This document shows positions 7,987 through 14,742 of a stretch of DNA of 59,896 bases, one piece after another. How positions within the stretch are numbered: the first letter of the stretch is position 1; each line of letters opens with the position of its first letter. The DNA lies in IMG/VR virus record IMGVR_UViG_3300020391_000476, positions 1-59,896 of that record; one strand, 5' to 3'. Position numbers and translations under genes: made by a program. The notes under the pieces were generated by a model that was not told the origin of the DNA, did no database searches, and saw only the letters and a program-made list of their open reading frames with translations. This DNA comes from a virus.

Positions 7987-9071
7987 TGAATAAAATTAAC
8001 TACAATGGCCCCATCAATCCTTTAAGTTTTGGGAATGTATCTTACAATTTTTTAAAACATCTTTATAGAAAAGAGATTGAGGTTTGTTATTTTCCAATAG
8101 GAAATAATCTAGACTTCTCAGCTTTTGATAAAGCTGAAGACGATTTTAAAAAATGGGTTTACAGTAGCTATGAAAATCGTTATAAGAACTTATCATCTGA
8201 TTCTCCCTCGCTAAGGATGTGGCACATCAACGGTTCTGATATAAGATATGGTAAGCGTCAATTTTTATATACTTTTTACGAATGCGACCAACCGACATTA
8301 ATTGAAAAAAACCTTTGCAACTATCAGGATAAAACAATCTTTAGCAGTTCTCATGCTAAAAAAATATTCAAAGAAAACGGTTGTGATAATTCAGAATACA
8401 TACCAATAGGTTTCGATGAAGATTTTCACGAAACAGGTAAAACATATCTAGAAGATAAAGTTAGTTTTGGTATAGTTGGAAAATTTGAAAAAAGAAAGCA
8501 TACAGCAAGAATACTAAAATTATGGGCTGATAAGTATGGAGATAATGATAAGTATCAATTAACTTGCTCCATAACAAATCCTTTTTTTAAGAAAGAGCAG
8601 CAAAATTCTTTAATACTAAAAGCGTTAGAAGGTAAAATGTATAAAAATATTAACCTACTCCCATTCGTCAAAACTAATACTGAAATGAATGAAGTCTATA
8701 ATGCTATAGATATAAACCTAAGCGGCCTCAGTGGTGCAGAAGGATGGAATCTTCCAGCCTTTAACTCTACCTGCTTAGGTAAGTGGAGTATTGTTTTAAA
8801 TTCAACTTCTCATAAAGATTGGGCTAATAACGAAAACTCAATACTCATAAATCCCAGCGATCAAGAAGATATATATGATAAAATTTTCTTTACAGAAGGC
8901 GAGGATTACAACCAAGGCACAATGTCAACTTTTACAGACGATCAGTTTTACGAAGCTTGTGAACTAGCGGAAAAAAAGAATAAACAAAAAAATAAAAAAG
9001 GGGTAGAATTAATAAAACAATTTAATTACAATAAAACCATTGATAAAATATTACAATTAATGCAATCATGA
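7986..9071 (+). CDS. Family 4-like glycosyltransferase (GT-B fold)
   Basis: 361 residues. The C-terminal Rossmann domain is recognisable: VSFGIVGKFEKRKHTARILK (the usual GT4 strand after the interdomain linker), then NLLPFVKTNTEMNEVYNAID and INLSGLSGAEGWNLPAFNST. The last contains the E-x-x-x-P-A position equivalent to the GT4 donor-binding E-G-x-x-x-P-x-x-E box, although the second Glu is not obvious. The N-terminal domain includes LSFGNVSYNFLKHL. It shares one base with the ssb stop and overlaps the next small gene by 4 bp. The substrate is unknown. Its place between replication genes rather than in the leftward sugar operon is notable. Confidence 0.72.
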   Translation: MNKINYNGPINPLSFGNVSYNFLKHLYRKEIEVCYFPIGNNLDFSAFDKAEDDFKKWVYSSYENRYKNLSSDSPSLRMWHINGSDIRYGKRQFLYTFYECDQPTLIEKNLCNYQDKTIFSSSHAKKIFKENGCDNSEYIPIGFDEDFHETGKTYLEDKVSFGIVGKFEKRKHTARILKLWADKYGDNDKYQLTCSITNPFFKKEQQNSLILKALEGKMYKNINLLPFVKTNTEMNEVYNAIDINLSGLSGAEGWNLPAFNSTCLGKWSIVLNSTSHKDWANNENSILINPSDQEDIYDKIFFTEGEDYNQGTMSTFTDDQFYEACELAEKKNKQKNKKGVELIKQFNYNKTIDKILQLMQS

Positions 9072-9256
9072 ATATTATAAAAGAAAATAACACAGTATTA
9101 CTTTGTTGCGGTAAAGGACGTTGTCCTGCAATTAAAAAATCAGAAGATCACGAAGGTATGTATGAATTAACAGATGATCTTGACAACAAAGTTATATTAG
9201 AAAAAAGTAATTTACTAGCAATTAGTGAAGCTATAAAATCTTTAGATGATGATTGA
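9068..9256 (+). CDS. Small conserved-looking phage protein
   Basis: 62 residues, function unknown. It opens MNIIKENNTVLLCCGKGRCP, a strand ending in a Cys-Cys-Gly-x3-Cys-Pro cluster, followed by an acidic beta-like stretch (YELTDDLDNKVILEKSN) and a C-terminal helix. The cysteines could bind a metal, but three is not a standard site. It overlaps the upstream glycosyltransferase (ATGA) and the downstream membrane protein by 11 bases, so it is translated as part of the operon and is likely real. Confidence 0.6.
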   Translation: MNIIKENNTVLLCCGKGRCPAIKKSEDHEGMYELTDDLDNKVILEKSNLLAISEAIKSLDDD

Positions 9257-9542
9257 GGTCATATCTTGCATTGGCTTAATGTGGATTTTAAAACACGGGT
9301 CAATATTGGATGCACCAAGAAAGTTTTTAACTTTTCATTCTAAAATACTATCCGAGCTTTTTAAATGCAGTCTCTGCTTAGGGTTTTGGAGCGGTTTAAT
9401 TATTGGGCTTTGTTCTTATTTTTTTATTCAAAAATCTAATGAGCTTTTTCTTTTACCGCTTGCTTCTTCAGCTCTTTGTTGGTTTTTTGATTCGCTTCTT
9501 GATTTAATTCAGTTATCTTCCTGTCGCTTAGATAAAAAGTAA
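9246..9542 (+). CDS. Small membrane protein with CxLCxGFW motif
   Basis: 98 residues. A short N-terminal hydrophobic helix (VISCIGLMWIL) is followed by an amphipathic segment, then FKCSLCLGFWSGLIIGLCSY, which forms a second membrane helix, and FLLPLASSALCWFFDSLLDL, a third. The C-x-x-C-x-G-F-W pattern at the start of a membrane helix is reminiscent of the DUF1360-type small membrane proteins common in phages and bacteria (inference). Two consecutive ATGs could start it; the first is used here. It may act at the inner membrane. The next gene has its own strong promoter, so this appears to end the first transcription segment. Confidence 0.65.
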   Translation: MMIEVISCIGLMWILKHGSILDAPRKFLTFHSKILSELFKCSLCLGFWSGLIIGLCSYFFIQKSNELFLLPLASSALCWFFDSLLDLIQLSSCRLDKK

Positions 9543-9571
9543 TTGACATTCCATGTGCTGCGTTGTATAAT
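9543..9571 (+). promoter_or_regulatory. Perfect sigma-70 consensus promoter
   Basis: TTGACA (9543-9548), a 17-base spacer and TATAAT (9566-9571) give 12 of 12 consensus positions at the optimal spacing. The predicted start site is 9577-9579, immediately before the ATG at 9580, so the transcript would be leaderless or nearly so. This is a host-type promoter and would be active early without phage factors. Confidence 0.85.
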
Positions 9572-9579
9572 CTTGCATT

Positions 9580-9966
9580 ATGCCAATATATATATTTAGC
9601 AATCCAGAAACAAAAGAACTAAAAGAGATTTTTTTTCATATGGATGATGAGAAGAAATACATTGATGATCAAGGTTTAGAGTGGGATAGAGAACTATCCT
9701 CCCCGCAGCTCAACACTCAAGGCTCCATAGATCCCTGGAGCAACAATGATTTTGTTAACAAAACTGCCGACATGAAAGGTACTGTCGGAGACTTACTTGA
9801 TAAAAGTTCCGAACTTTCAAATCAAAGGGCTCAAGAAAATGGCGGAGTAGATCCATTAAAGAAAAAATACTATGAAAACTATTCTAAAAAAAGAAAAGGC
9901 GCCAAGCATTTAGATCAAATAAAAAAGACTTACGAAAATAAAAACGTAAAAATAGAATTCGATTAA
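9580..9966 (+). CDS. FmdB-like small phage protein lacking the zinc ribbon
   Basis: 128 residues. The first 40 residues (MPIYIFSNPETKELKEIFF, then the MDDEKKYIDDQGLEWDRE segment) resemble the N-terminal FmdB-type domain found in many phages, but the cysteines of the zinc ribbon are absent. The remainder is hydrophilic, with DPWSNNDF and a Lys-rich C-terminus (KKRKGAKHLDQIKKTYENK) that could bind nucleic acid. It is the first gene after the perfect promoter, so early and strong expression is expected. Function is unknown. Confidence 0.6.
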   Translation: MPIYIFSNPETKELKEIFFHMDDEKKYIDDQGLEWDRELSSPQLNTQGSIDPWSNNDFVNKTADMKGTVGDLLDKSSELSNQRAQENGGVDPLKKKYYENYSKKRKGAKHLDQIKKTYENKNVKIEFD

Positions 9967-9967
9967 T

Positions 9968-10504
9968 ATGAGTATACAAATCTATAAACCAAACAAAGAT
10001 AACACAGGTTTCGGTTTTTCTTTTAGCTTAGGTAAAGATAAAAAAAGCAATGAGCCTGTTATGTTCGTCAATGCAATAGCTCAGTATTCCTGGAATGATG
10101 GAGTTGGTTCATTTCAAAAAAATTCTGAAAATCCAGATAAAAATATATCTGTAAAATTCAATGAATTTGAATGTGGCGCAATTATATCATGCATAAAAGA
10201 CAGGTACGAATGGAATACTTTCCATCAAAGCAAAGATAATAAAACCACAATTAGATTGACTCCTTGGGATAAACCTGTCACTATTCAAAAGTTTAATCCA
10301 CAAACAAAAGGTTACGAATCCACTAAACAAAAAGTTCCAGCTTTCGGTATGACAATGACCAAGAACGGAAATCAAACTTTTAAAATTTCTTTGGATCCAG
10401 GTGAGTGCGAATGCATCGTTAGATTTTTAGAGTTATTGCTCGCTAAATTATATTCTCATAGAATAACTAAGAACAGTAAATATATCGAACCTTTTGATGG
10501 GTAA
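9968..10504 (+). CDS. Unknown protein, possible ssDNA-binding (PC4/whirly-like) fold
   Basis: 178 residues, starting two bases after the previous stop. I do not recognise it firmly. It appears to contain two similar halves, each made of beta strands followed by an amphipathic helix: FNEFECGAIISCIKDR near residue 62 and LDPGECECIVRFLELLLAK near residue 142. The strand-rich part with KTTIRLTPWDKP and FGMTMTKNGNQTFKISLDPG suggests a PC4/whirly-like ssDNA-binding domain, which would fit the SSB and the Rad52-like protein in the same operon. That is inference from pattern only. Confidence 0.5.
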   Translation: MSIQIYKPNKDNTGFGFSFSLGKDKKSNEPVMFVNAIAQYSWNDGVGSFQKNSENPDKNISVKFNEFECGAIISCIKDRYEWNTFHQSKDNKTTIRLTPWDKPVTIQKFNPQTKGYESTKQKVPAFGMTMTKNGNQTFKISLDPGECECIVRFLELLLAKLYSHRITKNSKYIEPFDG

Positions 10505-12416
10505 AAAGAAGAAAATATTATTTCATAGTAACCATAGTAAAGCTTTCACTGGTTTTGGAAAAAACTGTAAAAACGTATTAACTTATTTATACAAGACAGG
10601 GAAATACGAAATAATAGAAGCTGCAAATGGATTTACTAAAAGCAACCCTGCTTTAAAAAAGATGCCATGGAAGTGTGTTGGTACTTTGCCAGATAATCAA
10701 GCTAGACTTGCTCAATTAAATAAAGACCCAAACTTAGCTAGGGCCGCTTCTTATGGTGGAGAAACTATTGATTCTTTAATTAAAGAATTTCAACCTGATA
10801 TTTACGTAGGCGCAGAAGATATTTGGGGATTTAATAGATACTGGGATAAAAAATGGTGGAATAAAATAAACTGTATGGTTTGGACCACCCTAGATTCAGA
10901 ACCTATACTACCCCTAGCTATCGAGGCAGCTGGCTATGTTAAGAATTACTTCTGCTGGGCTAGTTTTGCTGAAAGAGAAATGCATAGGCTTGGTCACAAA
11001 CATATTAAAACATTAAGGGGTATTGTTGATAGTAAGCACTTTTTTAAATTAAATAAAGAAAAGAAAGAGTCTTTGAGAAAAAAATATAGGATTGATTCTA
11101 ATAGCTTTATAATAGGTTTTGTTTTTAGAAATCAATTAAGAAAAAGTGTTCCCAATCTACTTGATGGCTTTAAACAATTTTGTGAAAATAACCCTGAATC
11201 TAATGCTAAGTTATTACTTCATACTAGTTGGGCTGAGGGCTGGGATATACCAAGACTAATAAAAGAGAAAAAAATAGATAATCTAAGAGTACTAACTACT
11301 TATTTTTGTAAAGAATGTAAAAGTTATGACATTAGGCCTTTCTCTGGACAGGAGCAAGATTGTAGATTTTGTAAAACTAAAAAATCTCAAAATACAATTA
11401 CTGCTGCGCATGGAGTTTCTGAAAAACAATTGAATGAAATTTATAATCTAATGGATGTATATTGCCACCCATTTACATCTGGCGGTCAGGAAATACCAAT
11501 ACAAGAGGCTAAATTAACAGAATTAATTACATTGGTTACAGATTATAGTTGCGGAGAAGATCATTGTACAGAAGAGAGCGGAGGACTTCCTTTGTCTTGG
11601 TCTGAATACAGAGAGCCAGGAACTCAATTTATAAAAGCTAGTACATCACCATCAAGTATAACAAAACAACTTGAAGAGGTTTACAAAATGGATCTTTCTA
11701 AAAAGATAAAAAAGGGTAAAACTTCTAGGCAATTTGTTATAGACAATTACTCAACGAAGGTTATAGGTGGCCAGCTTGAATCTATATTCGACAATATGCC
11801 CAATATTGATTGGGATTTCGATTTTAAAGAAAAACCAAGAAATCCAGATTACGAGCCTAACGAAAATTTAAGTGATTCAGATTGGCTTGTAGAAATATAT
11901 TTAAATATTTTAAACATGGAAGTTGACCCTTCTTCTGACAAAGGGCATAAATATTGGATGAATAAAATAAAAGAGAAATTTCCTAGAGATAAAATATTAA
12001 ATTATTTTAAAGAAGTCGCCTCTAAAGAAAACGAACAAATCTTCAATAAAAAAACTATAGAAGATTATTTAGATGGAGATTCTCCTGATAATAGAATTGC
12101 TGTAGTTATGCCTGGTAGCGCTGGTGATGTGTTAATGGTAAATTCTTTAATAGATAATTTAAAATCTTTATACCCTAACAAAGATATATATTTTATTACT
12201 AAACCTATATTTTACCCTTTAATAGAAGATAATATAAATATTCACAGACTAATACCTTATGACGAAAGTTATGATAGTTTATTAACACTAGAAGGCTCAA
12301 GCTCGCATAAGGGGTATTTTAGTATAGCTTACCTACCTCATATAGGAACGCAAAAGATTTTAAATTATGTACATAACGGGGAAGATAAAATGCAAATTGA
12401 ATTATATGAAAATTGA
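10497..12416 (+). CDS. Three-part glycosyltransferase: GT4, DUF4214-like domain, N-half of GT9
   Basis: About 639 residues from the ATG at 10497; a TTG one codon earlier is in frame but less likely. Residues 1-430 are a GT-B family 4 enzyme, with HSNHSKAFTGFGKNCKNVL and the donor-site segment CHPFTSGGQEIPIQEAKLTE (the E-x7-E type box). Inside it, near residues 255-275, CKEC and CRFC form a C-x2-C...C-x2-C zinc ribbon not expected in GT4. Residues 455-515 (LVEIYLNILNMEVDPSSDKG, then HKYWMNKI) look like a DUF4214 domain. The last ~105 residues begin RIAVVMPGSAGDVLMVNSLI, the N-terminal Rossmann motif of GT9 heptosyltransferases (G-D-x-L). The GT9 C-half is encoded by the gene at 12792. It overlaps the DUF6165 gene by 11 bp. 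Confidence 0.78.
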   Translation: MGKKKKILFHSNHSKAFTGFGKNCKNVLTYLYKTGKYEIIEAANGFTKSNPALKKMPWKCVGTLPDNQARLAQLNKDPNLARAASYGGETIDSLIKEFQPDIYVGAEDIWGFNRYWDKKWWNKINCMVWTTLDSEPILPLAIEAAGYVKNYFCWASFAEREMHRLGHKHIKTLRGIVDSKHFFKLNKEKKESLRKKYRIDSNSFIIGFVFRNQLRKSVPNLLDGFKQFCENNPESNAKLLLHTSWAEGWDIPRLIKEKKIDNLRVLTTYFCKECKSYDIRPFSGQEQDCRFCKTKKSQNTITAAHGVSEKQLNEIYNLMDVYCHPFTSGGQEIPIQEAKLTELITLVTDYSCGEDHCTEESGGLPLSWSEYREPGTQFIKASTSPSSITKQLEEVYKMDLSKKIKKGKTSRQFVIDNYSTKVIGGQLESIFDNMPNIDWDFDFKEKPRNPDYEPNENLSDSDWLVEIYLNILNMEVDPSSDKGHKYWMNKIKEKFPRDKILNYFKEVASKENEQIFNKKTIEDYLDGDSPDNRIAVVMPGSAGDVLMVNSLIDNLKSLYPNKDIYFITKPIFYPLIEDNINIHRLIPYDESYDSLLTLEGSSSHKGYFSIAYLPHIGTQKILNYVHNGEDKMQIELYEN

Positions 12417-12795
12417 AACACCAATATCAGTAGGCGAACTTTTAGATAAGATATCTATACTCAAGATTAAATCTTTTAAAATAAAAGATGAAAAAAAACT
12501 TAAAAATATAAAACTTGAATTAGAATATTTAAACTATATTGCAAGAGAAAAATTAAGTGAATACAAAAATTTTGAGAAAAGAAGCGAAGAGCTTTATCAA
12601 GTTAACGCCTCCCTCTGGAACATAGAAGATCAAATAAGGGTTGCAGAAAAAAGAAAAGATTTTGATAGCGAATTCATTTTTTTAGCCAGATCTGTATATA
12701 TAACAAACGACAAAAGGTTTGATATAAAAAATAAAATTAACGAAGAGTGTGGCTCTGAATTAAAAGAAGAAAAATCTTACGAAAAATATTCATGA
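12406..12795 (+). CDS. DUF6165-family protein
   Basis: The longest open frame begins at 12367, but I place the start at the ATG at 12406, giving 129 residues. The protein then opens MKIETPISVGELLDKISILK, the typical DUF6165 N-terminus. The rest is mostly helical with charged residues, including ELYQVNASLWNIEDQIRVAE. The molecular function is unknown; in bacteria the family is found beside LPS and glycosyltransferase genes. Here it lies between the two halves of a GT9 enzyme, overlapping the upstream half by 11 bp and the downstream half by 4 bp (ATGA), so the three should be made in step. It may be an assembly partner of the split enzyme. Confidence 0.8.
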   Translation: MKIETPISVGELLDKISILKIKSFKIKDEKKLKNIKLELEYLNYIAREKLSEYKNFEKRSEELYQVNASLWNIEDQIRVAEKRKDFDSEFIFLARSVYITNDKRFDIKNKINEECGSELKEEKSYEKYS

Positions 12796-13982
12796 GTCAC
12801 CTTATTGAAGAGTATGCAAAATCTTTAGGAGTAAAAATTGGCGAACCTACCTTAGACCCTCATTTTTTTCCAATATTAAAAGAAAAATATATAACCTTTC
12901 ATACCAACAATGAGAAAGTTAAAGCCAAACATTATGATCATTGGCCCATTGTTTATGGATTAATATCTGATTATTTAAAACAGAATAATATATCAATCAT
13001 ACAAGTTGGTGGTCCCGACGATCCTCAAACCTCTTTTTGTGACCAAGATACTAGGGGCGCTTCATTTAAGCAAATGTCTTATATTATCAAAAGCGCAATA
13101 CTTCATCTTGGTATAGATAGTTTACCTATGCATATAGCCAGTGCTTACGATAAAAAAATTGTTTCTTTGTTTTCTAATCTTTACATTAATAACGCTTCTC
13201 CTATATGGAATAAAAATAGTGAAGTAAAACTTTTTGCGCCAGATTTTACAGATCAAAAACCGTCTTTTAGATTTGATGAAAGTAAAAAAAGAGTAAATGA
13301 AATAAGCCCAGAAGAAGTAGCAAAAGCTGTTTTAGATTTACTTGATATAAAAAACGATTTATCAGACATAGAAACCTTAAGTATAGGTTATCATTATCAA
13401 AATATAATAACCGAAATAATTCCAGATTTTATTCCAAATGATAGTGATTTTCAAGGAAAACTTATTAACTTAAGATGTGACTACGACGTTATGGAAGAGT
13501 CTCTTGTTAAGTGGTTAACAAGAAAAACTAACTTAATGATTAACAAGCCCATTGATATAAATACAATAAATTTTTTCAAAGATAATATAGCGGGCTTAAC
13601 AATATTTTTAGGAGAACATGAGTTTCACGAAGAATACTTTGAAAACTTAAATAAACTAAATATAAATTTTAACTTAATCTCTAGGCATAAAGATAAACTT
13701 CCTGACTTACGCTTGAAGTTTTTTGATTACACGGTTGAAGAATACGTCGATTATCTAAAAAAAGATCTTGACTTTACTTCAGAATTATGCAATGATACAT
13801 ATTATCACAGTAATAAAACCTTAATTTCAAAAAACAAAAAATACAGTAGTAAAGCAGCGTGGAAGCAAGGAATAGAAAAAACCCAAGAACATCAAAAGAT
13901 CATTGACACTAAAGATTTTTGGGAAGAATTCCAACATTTAAACATATATAATTATGCCAAGAACAAAAAGCTCAGATACTAA
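12792..13982 (+). CDS. C-half of a GT9 glycosyltransferase plus an unknown domain
   Basis: 396 residues. Residues 1-185 match only the C-terminal Rossmann domain of GT9 (ADP-heptose:LPS heptosyltransferase superfamily): KYITFHTNNEKVKAKHYDHW, ISIIQVGGPDDP, LHLGIDSLPMHIASAYDKKI (the conserved D-S-x-P-x-H-x-A nucleotide-sugar site) and EISPEEVAKAVLDLL. The N-terminal domain is missing here but is present at the end of the protein encoded at 10497-12416. Residues 190-396 are an unrecognised, probably alpha/beta domain containing GLTIFLGEHEFHEEYFENL. It overlaps the next gene by 29 bp. It is in the same reading frame as the GT4-GT9N gene. Confidence 0.75.
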   Translation: MSHLIEEYAKSLGVKIGEPTLDPHFFPILKEKYITFHTNNEKVKAKHYDHWPIVYGLISDYLKQNNISIIQVGGPDDPQTSFCDQDTRGASFKQMSYIIKSAILHLGIDSLPMHIASAYDKKIVSLFSNLYINNASPIWNKNSEVKLFAPDFTDQKPSFRFDESKKRVNEISPEEVAKAVLDLLDIKNDLSDIETLSIGYHYQNIITEIIPDFIPNDSDFQGKLINLRCDYDVMEESLVKWLTRKTNLMINKPIDINTINFFKDNIAGLTIFLGEHEFHEEYFENLNKLNINFNLISRHKDKLPDLRLKFFDYTVEEYVDYLKKDLDFTSELCNDTYYHSNKTLISKNKKYSSKAAWKQGIEKTQEHQKIIDTKDFWEEFQHLNIYNYAKNKKLRY

Positions 13983-14742
13983 ACGTAAATCAGGACCATC
14001 TATATTTTCAAGAGACAGTGATGGTTTATTAATTAATACTGACTACGAATTTAATGAAGATGGCTCTATAAATTGGAGAGCTATGGTTAAAGAAGATCAC
14101 TTATTTCCCAATAAATTGTGGTTTCAAAACAGAGGAAAAGATACACCAAGGTCTACTGAAGGTTTAGCAGACCATCAACTCCTTATTAAACTTGGAGGAA
14201 TAAAAGAGCTTGCTAAGCTAAGAGGTTTTTCTAAGTTATCTTATGAAGTAGTAAAATGTGAAGAAGAACATGTTGCGGTTATTTGCACAATGACCTTTCT
14301 TCCAAACTACGAAACATTTGGCGAACCTGTAACTTTTCAAGACATGGCTAATGCCACTCTTAATAATACAAGTAGTTTTGCAACTAAATTTTTAGAGACT
14401 ATAGCTTGCAATAGAGCTTTTGTAAGATGCGTCAGAAATTTTCTGCAAGTTCATATTGTAGGAGATGATGAAATAGATAAGTCTGATGGCCCAAGTAAGG
14501 TAACTCCTAAATATAAAAGTACTTCTCCAGCAAATCCTCTAAGCCCAACCTCTTCCCTTCAAAACAAAGCTTTAGAAGTTTTAGGCTGCGAATCTTTTGC
14601 CGACTTTAAATCAAACCATATTAAAGTTTGGTGGCAAGAAAAAATAGAAGGAATATATTCTAATGATTCTATTAAAAAAGCAGAAGATTGGTCTGATGTG
14701 GATGCTAAAGATGCCAGAATAATGCTTGGCTTAATTAATTAA
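13954..14742 (+). CDS. Putative Rad52-like ssDNA-annealing or recombination protein
   Basis: 262 residues. The central region, from LIKLGGIKELAKLRGFSKLS through VAVICTMTFLPN to FLETIACNRAFVRCVRNFLQ, has the beta-beta-beta-alpha look and the T-x-A-x-x-R-A-x-x-R-x-x-R helix seen in Rad52-type annealing proteins and other phage recombination proteins. The tail after residue 180 is a Ser/Pro/Lys-rich linker leading to a small helical domain. The assignment is inference and would fit with ssb upstream. It ends the rightward operon, its stop overlapping that of the convergent tail-tip gene by 4 bp. Confidence 0.45.
   Translation: MPRTKSSDTKRKSGPSIFSRDSDGLLINTDYEFNEDGSINWRAMVKEDHLFPNKLWFQNRGKDTPRSTEGLADHQLLIKLGGIKELAKLRGFSKLSYEVVKCEEEHVAVICTMTFLPNYETFGEPVTFQDMANATLNNTSSFATKFLETIACNRAFVRCVRNFLQVHIVGDDEIDKSDGPSKVTPKYKSTSPANPLSPTSSLQNKALEVLGCESFADFKSNHIKVWWQEKIEGIYSNDSIKKAEDWSDVDAKDARIMLGLIN

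Noticed and set aside
12367-12405. Longer N-terminus for the DUF6165 protein (start at 12367)
   Set aside because: The conserved family start is the Met at 12406. The extra 13 residues would add a larger overlap with the upstream gene and no conserved sequence.
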